A stretch of DNA of 50,126 nt from Azohydromonas aeria (GTDB taxonomy: Bacteria > Pseudomonadota > Gammaproteobacteria > Burkholderiales > Burkholderiaceae_C): NCBI RefSeq assembly GCF_009760915.1, contig NZ_VIDQ01000058.1:1-50126 (forward strand). Reading direction: 5' to 3'. Position numbers and translations under genes: made by a program. Shown here in pieces: positions 25,900 through 34,841 of the stretch; within the stretch, counting starts at the first letter, position 1, and each line of letters starts with the position of its first letter. Under the pieces are notes generated by a model. The model saw only the letters and a list, made by a program, of their open reading frames with translations, did not search any database and had not been told where the DNA came from.

Positions 25900-27510
25900 A
25901 TGGCTGCCGCGCGGCTGTCGGCACCGGAGGGCGAGCGCGAGGCCGTGTCGGGACGGCGCGCACGCGTGGTGCGGCAGGCCGTGCTGTGCCCGGCCCGGGC
26001 CGAGGAGGCGGCGCAGATGCGCTTCGCGGTGGAAGACGCCCTGAACACGGCCGACTTCGCCGACTGCGGCCGCCTGGTGCTGGTGCGCCGGCTGCGCCTG
26101 GACGGCGTGCCGCCGCGCGCGAGCCCGGCGTGGATGTCGCGTGCGCTGGAGGCCGCGTGGCGCGAGGTGGCGGCGCGCGCGGTGCCGGCCTGGCACGAGG
26201 GCGCCGATCGGGCCGAGGCGGTGTTCTTCGCATCGCGCTTCGAGGCCCGGCTGTCGTGGCTGGCGCGCGTGGCCGAGGCGGGCGCGGTGTCCGCCTGGTT
26301 CTGGAGCGCGGCGCTGCCGGAGCTGCGCGACGAGGCCTGGCACGGCCGGCCGGCGGCGCTGGCGGCGGTCGTGGCGGCGCTGCTGCGTGAAGGCCCCGCG
26401 GCCCTGGCCCATGCGCTCGCGGCCTGGCCGCCGGCGCGGCTGGCCGCCCTGGCGCGGCCGCTGGAGCCCTCGGTGCACGCCCGGCTGGAGGCCGTGCTGG
26501 CGCCGCCGTCTGCAAGCGCAGGCGTGGCGGGCGGTGCGCCGGCCGGGCCTGCACCCGGCGCGGCGCACGACGCGGCAGCGCCCGCGGCGGCCTCGGCCGC
26601 GCTGCTGGAAGTGGCCAGGCGGTTGCATGCGCATTCGCTGGCGGGCTCGCCGGCCTCGCGCTGGGTGGCGGCGGTGTGGTTGACGGCGCCGGCCAGCGGG
26701 CCGGCCGCAGCGCCGAAGGACGTGGCCGCGCAGGTGGAGCGTGCCGTGGCGCTCGCCCGGGCACCGGCCGGTCTCGCGGCGGCGGCTGCGGCATCCGTCG
26801 AGCGGCCGGCAGCGGCCCGATGCGATGCCCCCGCGCAACGAGGCGGCGCGGTCACGTCGGGCGCCGCCGTGGCGCAGGAGGCGCCGGGGACTTTCGGTGC
26901 CAGGCCCGGTACCGGGTCGTTGCCCGAGCCGGCACCGGACCGGGCGGCGGCGCCGCCGCCTGTTGCCGCCGCCCGGCCCGCGGCGCGGCGCGTGTCCGTG
27001 CCATGGCTGCCGTGGCTGGCTGACGCTTCTGCCAGCGCCTGCGGTGGCCTCGTGCTGCTGCTCAATTTGCTGCGCGCGCTGCGCTTCGACGACTGGTGGC
27101 GCGCGCAACCGCCGGCGCTCGCCGCGGACGTGGCCGAGGCCCTGCTGTGGCGGGCGCTGGAGCAGGTCGGCGCGCCGCGCGACGACGCGCAGCGCGACTG
27201 GTTCCGCGATGCGCCGACCGCGGCCGCGCCGACTCGCGCCGAGGCGCGGCGCTGGCTGGCGCGCTCGCGCCGTGCGCTGCGCCGCCATGCGCACATGAGC
27301 CTGCGCGAGCTGGTGTGCCGGCCCGCCTGGGTCAGCGCCACGCCCACGCACATCGACGTGATCCAGGGCCTGGACGCCGCCGACCTGCGCCTGCGCCGCC
27401 TGGGGCTGGACGTGGACCCCGGCTGGGTGCCCTGGATCGGGCGCGTGGTGAGCCTGCATTTCATCGACCCGGCGCTGCTGCCGCGCGACGGGGAGGCCGG
27501 CCATGGATGA
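25900..27510 (+). CDS. eCIS protein at the tape-measure position (possible CIS_TMP-like)
   Basis: This 536-aa protein sits immediately before the ATPase, where Afp14-type tape-measure genes lie. The N-terminal part (CGRLVLVRRLRLDGVPPRAS, then WMSRALEAAWREVAARAVPAW) and a central GGLVLLLNLLRALRF helix are compatible with divergent repeats of the CIS tape-measure family. An Ala/Pro-rich linker runs from about 195 to 360. The C-terminal part (VCRPAWVSATPTHIDVIQGL, GLDVDPGWVPWIGRVV) resembles a tail I remember from other eCIS loci. I could not confirm the family by eye. Start ATG 25900 is 1 bp after the previous stop; the end overlaps the ATPase start. Confidence 0.65.
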   Translation: MAAARLSAPEGEREAVSGRRARVVRQAVLCPARAEEAAQMRFAVEDALNTADFADCGRLVLVRRLRLDGVPPRASPAWMSRALEAAWREVAARAVPAWHEGADRAEAVFFASRFEARLSWLARVAEAGAVSAWFWSAALPELRDEAWHGRPAALAAVVAALLREGPAALAHALAAWPPARLAALARPLEPSVHARLEAVLAPPSASAGVAGGAPAGPAPGAAHDAAAPAAASAALLEVARRLHAHSLAGSPASRWVAAVWLTAPASGPAAAPKDVAAQVERAVALARAPAGLAAAAAASVERPAAARCDAPAQRGGAVTSGAAVAQEAPGTFGARPGTGSLPEPAPDRAAAPPPVAAARPAARRVSVPWLPWLADASASACGGLVLLLNLLRALRFDDWWRAQPPALAADVAEALLWRALEQVGAPRDDAQRDWFRDAPTAAAPTRAEARRWLARSRRALRRHAHMSLRELVCRPAWVSATPTHIDVIQGLDAADLRLRRLGLDVDPGWVPWIGRVVSLHFIDPALLPRDGEAGHG

Positions 27511-29461
27511 GCGCGTGCAAGCACCACTGCAGCGCCGCGTGCTCGCCGCGCTGGCGGCGCTGCTGCCTCAGGACCTGATCGCGCATCCCGACGCGACGGC
27601 GCTGCGCGAGCCGCAGGCGCCGCCGCCCCTGGACGAAGGGCGCCTGGCGCGACTGTGCGCGGCGCTGGCGCTGTCGGAGGCCGAGCAGGTGGCCGTGGCG
27701 CTGGCGGCGTGGTGCGAGCTCGATGCCGGCATGGCCGCGGCGCTGTCGCTGCTGCAGGGCAACGGGCCGCGCAGCGGCGGGCCGCGGCCCACGCTGGGCC
27801 TGGTGGCGCGGCTGGCCGAGGTGCTGGACGAAGCGGGCGCCCTTGACGCGACGCGGGCCATGGCCGCGATGCTGCGCGGCACGGCGCTGTCGTGCGGGTT
27901 GCTGCAGTGGGCGGACCCGGGCCAGCCGGCGCACGCGCGCGGCCTGCTGCTGCCCATGCCGCTGCTGCCGCTGCTGGCGGGCGACGAAGCGCTGGCGCAG
28001 ACGGTGTCGCTGCAACGCCTGCGACTGCGGCCGCTGCATGCACCGGACTGGCCGCTGCCACGCGCCTGGCAGGCCGCGGTCGCCGACCTGGTGCCGCGGC
28101 TGCTTGGCGCGGGCGCGTGCGTGCTGGTGCTGCGCGGGGCCGACGCGCAGGAGATGCGCGCGCTGGCCCGGGCCGTCGCGGTGCGGGCCGGCCGCGAGGC
28201 GCTGGAGGTCGAGGGGCTGGACGACCCGGGGGCCGCGCCGGAGGCCGAGGTGGCGCGCGAGGGCGTGGTGCCGGCGCTGCTGCTGGCCGGGGCCTGGCCG
28301 GTGTGGGCGGTGCAAGGCGCGCCAGGCAGCGTGGTGCGGCTGTCGCCGTGGCCGCTTTGGCCCGGGCCCTGCGTGGTGCTGGCCGCGCCCGACGTGGCCT
28401 TCGACACTGCGTTGCCGCTGTTCGAGTTCGAACTGGGGCTGCCCGACGCGGCGGACCGTGTCGCGCTGTGGGCGGCGCGGCGTGGCGTGAGCGAGGCGGC
28501 GCTCGCGCCGCAGGAGCGCGACGCGGTCGCGCGCTCGCGTTGCGGCATCTCGGTGCTGGCGCAGGCGGCGGCGTCGGCGGAGCCGGTGCAGGCGGCCATC
28601 GGGCAGGCGGTGCGCCGCAGCGCGCGCGCCCTGTCGGCGTGGGCGCAGCTGTCGAGCGACCGCATCCCGGCCGATGCCTGGGTCGGGCCGGCCGAGGTGC
28701 GGCGCGAGCTGGGCCTGCTGCTCACGCGCTGCCTGGCGCGCGCCGATGCCTGCGAATCGCTGGGCCCGCTGCTGCGCGGCCGCACCAGCCCGGGGGTGAA
28801 GGCGCTGTTCATCGGCGCCTCGGGCACGGGCAAGACGCTGGCGGCGCAGTGGCTGGCCGACCGGCTGGCCCGCCCGCTGGTGCGCGTGGACCTGGCCGCG
28901 GTGGTGAGCAAGTACATCGGCGAGACCGAGAAGAACCTGGCGCAGCTGCTGGCGCGTGCCGAGCACCTCGACGCGGTGCTGCTGTTCGACGAGGCCGACT
29001 CGCTCTTCGGCGCGCGCACCGACGTGAAGCAGGCCAACGACCGCTACGCCAACATGCAGACGAACTACCTGCTGCAGCGGCTGGAAACCTTCGGCGGCGT
29101 GGCGGTGCTGACCTCCAACAGCAAGGCGCGCTTCGACGACGCCTTCCTGCGCCGGCTCGATGCCGTGCTGCAGTTCCAGTTGCCCGACGTGGCCGAGCGG
29201 CGCCAGCTGTGGCGGCTGCACCTGGGCGAGACCGGCGCCCTGGACGCGGCGGCGCTGGGCGCCATTGCGGCGCTGGCCGACCTGCCGGGCGGGCACATCC
29301 GCAACGCGGTGTTCACGGCGGCGCTGCTGGCGCGGCAGCGCGCCGAGGAGGGCGAGGGCGGTGCCGGCGCCGGCGCCGCGGCGGTGTGCGCGCAGGACCT
29401 GCGCGAGGCGCTGGCGCTGGAGTACCGCAAGCTCGGCCAGCGCGCCCCCGACAGCCTCTGA
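27503..29461 (+). CDS. AAA+ ATPase of the eCIS (Afp15-like)
   Basis: This 652-aa protein has a ~400-residue N-terminal helical part and a C-terminal AAA+ domain: Walker A GASGTGKT at 438-445, Walker B LLFDEADS with D496/E497, sensor-type VLTSNSKARFDDAFLRR and the arginine-finger region after it. The family is present in nearly every eCIS and is thought to act in assembly or cargo loading rather than in sheath recycling, since it is unlike ClpV. It overlaps the preceding gene by 8 bp. The next gene, the probable cargo, starts 15 bp downstream, consistent with a loading role. Confidence 0.93.
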   Translation: MDERVQAPLQRRVLAALAALLPQDLIAHPDATALREPQAPPPLDEGRLARLCAALALSEAEQVAVALAAWCELDAGMAAALSLLQGNGPRSGGPRPTLGLVARLAEVLDEAGALDATRAMAAMLRGTALSCGLLQWADPGQPAHARGLLLPMPLLPLLAGDEALAQTVSLQRLRLRPLHAPDWPLPRAWQAAVADLVPRLLGAGACVLVLRGADAQEMRALARAVAVRAGREALEVEGLDDPGAAPEAEVAREGVVPALLLAGAWPVWAVQGAPGSVVRLSPWPLWPGPCVVLAAPDVAFDTALPLFEFELGLPDAADRVALWAARRGVSEAALAPQERDAVARSRCGISVLAQAAASAEPVQAAIGQAVRRSARALSAWAQLSSDRIPADAWVGPAEVRRELGLLLTRCLARADACESLGPLLRGRTSPGVKALFIGASGTGKTLAAQWLADRLARPLVRVDLAAVVSKYIGETEKNLAQLLARAEHLDAVLLFDEADSLFGARTDVKQANDRYANMQTNYLLQRLETFGGVAVLTSNSKARFDDAFLRRLDAVLQFQLPDVAERRQLWRLHLGETGALDAAALGAIAALADLPGGHIRNAVFTAALLARQRAEEGEGGAGAGAAAVCAQDLREALALEYRKLGQRAPDSL

Positions 29462-29476
29462 ACCGGGCGCACGGCC

Positions 29477-32400
29477 GTGTTCGACAGCGCCAGCCCGAGC
29501 CGAGCCGACCCGAGGCGGCGCCCGCCGCTGCCGGGGGAGCTGCCGCAGCTTGCCGTGCCGGCCGAGGCCGCCGAGGCCCAGGCGCTGCGGCCCGGGGAAG
29601 CCGCGGCAGCGGCGACGGCGGCTGCGGCTGCGGAGCAGCGGGCCTTCGCGGCACCGGGCGGCGCTGCCGCCGGGCCGCGGAACACGGTCGAGGGCGCAAC
29701 GGCCTCGCCCGCCAGCCGGTTGCCCAACTACCTGCTGGGCCGCCGGGCCGTGGCAGGGCCAGGAGGTGCCGCGCCGCCGGCAGGCGCGCGGGCGGGGATG
29801 GCGCCGGCGGATGCAGTCCCGCCCATGCCGGGCGTTCCGGTGCCGGGAGCGCGGGCGCCGGACGCGGCCCTTCCACGGGTGGCCGGCGCACCGGCCACGC
29901 GTGCAGAGCTGGCCGACACCGCGGTTCGTACCGCGCCGGGGGCGCCGGGCTCGAAGCCGGCGCAGCCGCCGGCCGCTGCGCCGGAAGCGGCGGCGGCCCA
30001 GGTTTCCCAGCGTGGCGGCGAGGCGTCCGGCCCACTGACCGGCCCTCCGGCGCCGAGCGGGCAGGTCGCGCAGGACGCGCCAGTCCTGAAGCCACGCAAG
30101 GAGGAAGCGCAAGTCCGGCCAGAAATGCAGCAGGCCGCCGCTGGCCGGGCCGGCAGGGCCGAAGCGCCTGCCAAGGCTGCGGCGGGCGGGGCGGCCGGGG
30201 CCGGTGCGGACCAGGCGCCGGCGCGGGGCGCCGCAGGCCCAGCCGGCGCCGCGAAGGATGCCGCGGCCCGGCCCGGTTCGGCCGGCGCCAAGGCCCAGGG
30301 GGCCGCGCCGGCGGAGAAGCCCAACGAGGCCGTGCAGGGCGAGCTGGCGGCGTCCGGCGCGACCGCCGGCACGGCCTCCGAAGCGCCGGCGGGCGTTGCC
30401 GTGGCGTCGGGTGGCGCCGGGGCTGCCGCCGGTGCGGCCGGAGGCGCGGGCAGCGGTGCCGGCGCGTCCCTGGCCGACGCAGGCGGCGGCGGTGCCGAGG
30501 CGGCGGCCGAGCCCGGTGCCGGCGGCGAGGCGGCCGGGCCGGCCGAGCAGGCGCAGGACCGGACTCAGGAGCGCATGGCGGCAGCGGCGCCCGAGGCGGC
30601 GGAGGAGGAGGCACAGGCCGAGGCCGGGGAGGCCGGTGGCGGCGTTGGCGCCGAGGCGGGTGAGGCCGTGTCGGGGCAGGCGCCGGGCGAGGCCGCGACG
30701 GCCACCGGCGGCGAGGCGTCCGGCACCGCCGCTGAAACCGCCGCGGCGGGCGACGAGGCCGCGGCCGGCGGCGGGGATGCCGGGGAGCCGGGCGGCAGCC
30801 CCATGGCTGAAGCCGTGGCTGGGACTGCACCCGCAGCGGCGCCTGACGCGTCCGGCGCGGCCGGGACCGATCCCGAGGCGCAGGAGCGCTCGCAGGCCGC
30901 GCGCGTGGCGCGCGAGCAGCAGTCCGACGATCGCCGGGTGGCCGAGGCCGGCAGCGAGGAGCACGCGCAGGAGCAGGCCGAGCAGCAGGCCGACTCCGGT
31001 GCCGGCGCGCCGGCCGCCGCCGCCAACGCCGATGCCGAGCTCAGCCCCGCGGAGAAGAGCGCGGGCATCGCCGAGCTTGGCGAGAGCGTGGGTGGCGGCG
31101 GCGAGGGCGGCGGTGGCGGGGGAGCCGCGGGTGGAGGAGGCGGCGGTGGCGGCGCGCCGGCCGCCGTCGAGGAAGGGCCGCCGCCCGACACCGCCGCGCA
31201 GGACCCGGCCGCGGGCCTGGGCGCGGCGGCCGGCCTGGGGCCGGTGCAGGCCGGGGCCGCGCTGCAGGGCGTGGGCAGCGCCATCGACCGCAGCGCGGGC
31301 GAGGAAGCCGGCGCGCTGCAGGCGCAGATCCCGCAGGCCGAGGTGGGCGCCGAAGGCGCGCCCGCGACCTGCGTGCAGACCCTCGAAGACGGCGCTGCAG
31401 CCGAGCGCCCCGCGCCGGTGGCGGCGCCGGCTTCGGCGCCGCTGCCCGAGCCCGCGCCCACGCCCGCGGCGGGGCCCGCGCCCAGCGCGAGCGTGCCCAC
31501 GCCGGCCGTCACGCCGGGCGAGGGCGGGCAGGTCTCGCAGGCGGACGGCGCGCGCGTGCAGGCCGCGGTGGACGGCATGCCCACCACCGACCCGGGCCTG
31601 GACGTCTCGGCCGGCGCCGCGCCCAAGGTGCAGCTCAGCGGCGACGCCGACCCGGCAAGCGCCGAAGAGCAGCGCGCCGAGCTGCAGCGCACCACGCAGG
31701 CGCAGGCGGCGCAGGGCGCACTGGATGCGGCCGCACCCGCCGGCGAGAACGCGATCCGCGTGACGCGTCCGCGCGAGACCCTGAAGGCGCCCAAGGTGGC
31801 CGAGCCCGCGGCCGGCGGCGCGGGCGGCGCCGGGGGCGCCGACGCGGCAGGCCAGGAAGGCCTGGCCATCATCGCCAACGAGAAGAAGGGCCCCGAGGTG
31901 CGCCAGGCGCTGGCGCAGGCGCAAGGCGACATGGCCGCCAGGAAGGGCGAGCACCAGGCCAAGGTGGCCGAGGAGAAGTCGAAGAACGACCAGCAGATGG
32001 CCGCGCTCAAGGAGGACAACCTCGCGCAGCAGGAGGCCGAGAAGGCCGGCGCGCGCGGCGAGGTGGCCAAGGCGCGCGCGGACTGGACGGCCGAGCAGCG
32101 CCAGGAGATCGCCACCACCAACGAGAAGGCCGGCAAGGAGGTTGCCAAGGGCAACGAAAAAGTCACGGCCGAGCAGGCCAAGGCGGATGCGGACGCGGGC
32201 AGGCACATCGAGGAGGGCGAGCGCCAGGCCGGCGAGGAGAAGGCGCGGGCCGAGCGCGAGGCCGCGGCGAAGAAGGCCGAGGCCAGGCAGGAGTCGGGCG
32301 GCGTGTTCGGCTGGCTCTCCAGCAAGGTCGCCTCGTTCTTCGACGCGCTCAAGCGCGGCCTGACCGCGATCTTCGACGCGGCCAAGAAGCTCGTGCGCAG

Positions 32401-34426
32401 CCTCATCGACAAGGCCAAGAAGCTGGCCATGGCCGTGATCGAGGCCGCGCGCAAGGCCATCGTCGCCGTCATCAAGGCCGTGGGCGCGGCGCTGATCCTG
32501 CTGGGCGACGTGTTCCTGGCCGCATTCCCGGGCCTGAAGAAGAAGTGGCGCCGCTTCATCGAGAACCGCGTGCGCGACGCGGAGAACGCCGTCAACCGGC
32601 TGGCCGACGCCTTGAAGAAGGGCATCACGCGGCTGCTCGACGCGCTGGGCAAGGCCTTCGAGTTCCTGCTAGACGCCTACAAGAAGGCGATGTTCATGGT
32701 GCTCGACGCCGCCCGGGCGGTGGTGGACGGCGCCATCAAGTTCGCCAAGTCGGTGGCGGACCTGGTGGGCACCTTCGTCGTGCTGGTCAAGGACATCGCG
32801 TCCAACCCCGGCGGCTGGATCGCCAACCTCGGCGCCGCCGTGATGGACGGCGTGAAGAACCACCTGTGGAAGTCGTTCAAGGCGGCGGTCAAGCAGTGGT
32901 TCAACGACAAGCTGGAGGAAGTGCTGGGCGTGGGCACGGCAATCTGGAACGTGCTCAAGAAGGGCGGCATCGCCCTGAAGGAAGTGGGCCACATGGCCTT
33001 CGAGGCGCTGAAGGCGGCCATTCCCTCGGCGCTGATCCAGCTGCTGATCGAGAAGGTGGTGGCGATGATCGTGCCGGCCGCCGGCGCGGTGATGGCCATC
33101 ATCGAGGGGCTGCAGGCGGCCTGGGGCACGGTGCAGCGCATCATCGCGGCGCTGGGCAGGTTCGTGGCCTTCCTCAAGGCGGTGAAGGCCGGCGGCGCGG
33201 GGCCGCAGTTCGCCGAGCTGCTGGCCGCGGCGGCCATCGTCGTCATCGACTTCGTGGCCAACTGGCTGCTGAGGAAGCTGCGCGGCCCGGCCTCCAAGGT
33301 CGGCTCCAAGGTCAAGGCCATCGCGCAAAAGATCATAGCCAAGGTCAAGGCGGCCATGAAGAAGGTGGGCGCGGGGCTCAGGAAGGTCGCCAGGAAGATC
33401 GGCGGCGTGTTCAGGAAGGGCAAGAAGAAGTTCGACGACTGGCGCGCGAAGCGCAAGGCGAAGAAGGCTGCCAAGGCCAAGGACCCGGGCAGGAAGAAGC
33501 AGGACAAGGAGGCCGCCAGGCGCGAGAAGGCGCGCCGTGCCGTCGAAGAGACCCAGAAGGAAGTGCAGTCCATGCTGGCCAGGGGCACGGGCGCGCTGAA
33601 GATGCGCGCGCGCCTGGCCTTCCTGAAGCTGAAGTGGGGATGGAAGCGCCTGGCCCTGAGCAAGAAGGGCGGCGGCAAGTACGAGGTCGAGGGCCGGATC
33701 AATCCCGTGATCCAGATCACGGCGAACGTGGTCTTCGACCTGCGCGATCACGCCAACGTCAGCGTGCGCCACGAGAGCGTGGCCCGCGACGCCGGGCAGG
33801 TGAGCAAGACCGAGCAGGAGCGCGCGCTGCCGACGAGCAAGCTCGACAAGATGGACCCGGGCTACGACCCGGGCATCGACCCGCACAAGTTCGAGAAGGA
33901 GGCGCAGCGTGCGGCCATCGCCAACCAGGGACGCTCGCAGCCGGTGCTCGACACCGTGACCGGCACACCGGGACCGGTGAGCCAGGCTCGCAAGAATGCT
34001 CCCCTGGGGCAGGCGCAGCCGGGCTCGGGCGTGGTCCAGCACGGGGCGCGCAGGATCGATGTCCCGGGCATGCCGGCGCCGGGCGGGCGGCTGCCCGACA
34101 ACGTGCTGGAGCAGCGCCAGAACGGGCAGCTGGTGCGCAGCATCCTGTGCGAAGTCACCGTGGACTCCAGGCTGCAGCAGGCGCACAAGAAGGGCGGCGC
34201 GCAGGCCTTCGACACCATCGCGCGCGCCTTCATGGCCTACCGCGGCGCGGGCAACCTGCATCCCGACTTCGAGATCGTGTACCTGGTGCTGGCCAAGGGC
34301 AGCCCCGGCGACATGCTGCCGGACCAGCACAGCCAGATCGAGGCCGGCCTGCGCAACATCGCCAGGGACCCGGCCATGCGGGGCGCGCGCGTGCGGCTGG
34401 TCTGGCAGTGGATCCCGGTGGCATGA
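29477..34426 (+). CDS. giant multidomain protein, candidate eCIS cargo/effector
   Basis: This 1,649-aa protein starts at a GTG. Residues 1-790 are a low-complexity Ala/Gly/Glu/Pro arm. About 794-938 form a highly charged coiled coil (KSKNDQQMAALKEDN region). About 941-1275 are amphipathic to hydrophobic helices (GWLSSKVASFFDALKRGLTA; ALIQLLIEKVVAMIVPAAGA; a further IVVIDFVANWLL) that could insert into or cross membranes. About 1275-1361 are Lys-rich (GKKKFDDWRAKRKAKKAAKA). The final ~250 residues form a separate domain containing RRIDVPGMPAPGG and CEVTVDSRLQQAHKKGG. The layout of carrier arm, translocation-like helices and distinct end domain fits a polymorphic effector carried by the particle. 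No DUF4157 or HExxH motif is visible. The function of the end domain is unknown. Confidence 0.75.
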   Translation: MFDSASPSRADPRRRPPLPGELPQLAVPAEAAEAQALRPGEAAAAATAAAAAEQRAFAAPGGAAAGPRNTVEGATASPASRLPNYLLGRRAVAGPGGAAPPAGARAGMAPADAVPPMPGVPVPGARAPDAALPRVAGAPATRAELADTAVRTAPGAPGSKPAQPPAAAPEAAAAQVSQRGGEASGPLTGPPAPSGQVAQDAPVLKPRKEEAQVRPEMQQAAAGRAGRAEAPAKAAAGGAAGAGADQAPARGAAGPAGAAKDAAARPGSAGAKAQGAAPAEKPNEAVQGELAASGATAGTASEAPAGVAVASGGAGAAAGAAGGAGSGAGASLADAGGGGAEAAAEPGAGGEAAGPAEQAQDRTQERMAAAAPEAAEEEAQAEAGEAGGGVGAEAGEAVSGQAPGEAATATGGEASGTAAETAAAGDEAAAGGGDAGEPGGSPMAEAVAGTAPAAAPDASGAAGTDPEAQERSQAARVAREQQSDDRRVAEAGSEEHAQEQAEQQADSGAGAPAAAANADAELSPAEKSAGIAELGESVGGGGEGGGGGGAAGGGGGGGGAPAAVEEGPPPDTAAQDPAAGLGAAAGLGPVQAGAALQGVGSAIDRSAGEEAGALQAQIPQAEVGAEGAPATCVQTLEDGAAAERPAPVAAPASAPLPEPAPTPAAGPAPSASVPTPAVTPGEGGQVSQADGARVQAAVDGMPTTDPGLDVSAGAAPKVQLSGDADPASAEEQRAELQRTTQAQAAQGALDAAAPAGENAIRVTRPRETLKAPKVAEPAAGGAGGAGGADAAGQEGLAIIANEKKGPEVRQALAQAQGDMAARKGEHQAKVAEEKSKNDQQMAALKEDNLAQQEAEKAGARGEVAKARADWTAEQRQEIATTNEKAGKEVAKGNEKVTAEQAKADADAGRHIEEGERQAGEEKARAEREAAAKKAEARQESGGVFGWLSSKVASFFDALKRGLTAIFDAAKKLVRSLIDKAKKLAMAVIEAARKAIVAVIKAVGAALILLGDVFLAAFPGLKKKWRRFIENRVRDAENAVNRLADALKKGITRLLDALGKAFEFLLDAYKKAMFMVLDAARAVVDGAIKFAKSVADLVGTFVVLVKDIASNPGGWIANLGAAVMDGVKNHLWKSFKAAVKQWFNDKLEEVLGVGTAIWNVLKKGGIALKEVGHMAFEALKAAIPSALIQLLIEKVVAMIVPAAGAVMAIIEGLQAAWGTVQRIIAALGRFVAFLKAVKAGGAGPQFAELLAAAAIVVIDFVANWLLRKLRGPASKVGSKVKAIAQKIIAKVKAAMKKVGAGLRKVARKIGGVFRKGKKKFDDWRAKRKAKKAAKAKDPGRKKQDKEAARREKARRAVEETQKEVQSMLARGTGALKMRARLAFLKLKWGWKRLALSKKGGGKYEVEGRINPVIQITANVVFDLRDHANVSVRHESVARDAGQVSKTEQERALPTSKLDKMDPGYDPGIDPHKFEKEAQRAAIANQGRSQPVLDTVTGTPGPVSQARKNAPLGQAQPGSGVVQHGARRIDVPGMPAPGGRLPDNVLEQRQNGQLVRSILCEVTVDSRLQQAHKKGGAQAFDTIARAFMAYRGAGNLHPDFEIVYLVLAKGSPGDMLPDQHSQIEAGLRNIARDPAMRGARVRLVWQWIPVA

Positions 34427-34466
34427 GGGCCGCGGGCTCCAGCACCGGCAGCTGACCTCGACGTTC

Positions 34467-34499
34467 GTTGCTTCGCTGCCGGCGTCCAGGCGAAGCAAC
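34467..34499. terminator. inverted repeat, possible terminator of the eCIS operon
   Basis: GTTGCTTCGC (34467-34476) pairs perfectly with GCGAAGCAAC (34490-34499) around a 13-nt loop. It lies about 40 bp after the stop codon of the last eCIS gene. No T-run follows, so it would not be a classic intrinsic terminator; it could still stabilise the 3' end of the transcript or be a protein-binding dyad. Confidence 0.4.
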
Positions 34500-34768
34500 G
34501 CCGGGAACCTCCTGCCCACCTTGCCGTCGGCCCCGTCCAGCACGGGCGTCCGGCCGACCTTGCACCGACCGGGGTGCGGCAGCCGCGCGGCATGAGAAGA
34601 TCCTGCAAGCCATCCTCCAGGACGATGGCGAGGGCGCGGGCGCGGAGGCGATGGTGCCGCCGGCACGTCACCCGGGCCTCCACCGTCATCGTGGCGCGGC
34701 CACCGCCGCGACTGCGCCGGGCACGCCCAGGGGCCGCGCCCGGCCGCCGGCCGCAGCGATGCGGCCGT

Positions 34769-34792
34769 CATGTCCATGTCCATGTCCATGTC
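34769..34792 (+). repeat. hexanucleotide repeat (CATGTC)4
   Basis: Four perfect copies of CATGTC lie 49 bp before the start of the AEC transporter gene. Short tandem repeats in this position can alter promoter spacing by slippage, but nothing here shows that they do. Confidence 0.8.
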
Positions 34793-34841
34793 CGGCCATC
34801 CTGTCCCGGCCTTTGAAAACGAGCGCTGAAAGGGCGCGTGC

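Larger units (their letters stand above)
34427..34841. other. intergenic region after the eCIS operon
   Basis: No convincing gene lies here. It contains a strong hairpin at 34467-34499 and a hexanucleotide repeat at 34769-34792. Several overlapping open frames on both strands are compositional artefacts: they are Arg/Pro-rich and lack ribosome-binding sites. Confidence 0.6.

Noticed and set aside
20532..28061. Very long minus-strand open frame (about 2,500 codons) and similar long antisense frames across the eCIS region
   Set aside because: They lie opposite recognised + strand genes, are Arg/Ala/His/Gln-rich and low in motifs, and result from scarce stop codons in very GC-rich coding DNA.
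397..34426. Prophage interpretation of the tail gene cluster
   Set aside because: No terminase, portal, capsid, integrase or lysis genes; DUF4255, DUF5908, the CIS adapter and the AAA+ ATPase are typical of eCIS.
397..34426. Type VI secretion system interpretation
   Set aside because: No TssJ, TssL, TssM or ClpV; sheath, tube and ATPase are of eCIS type.
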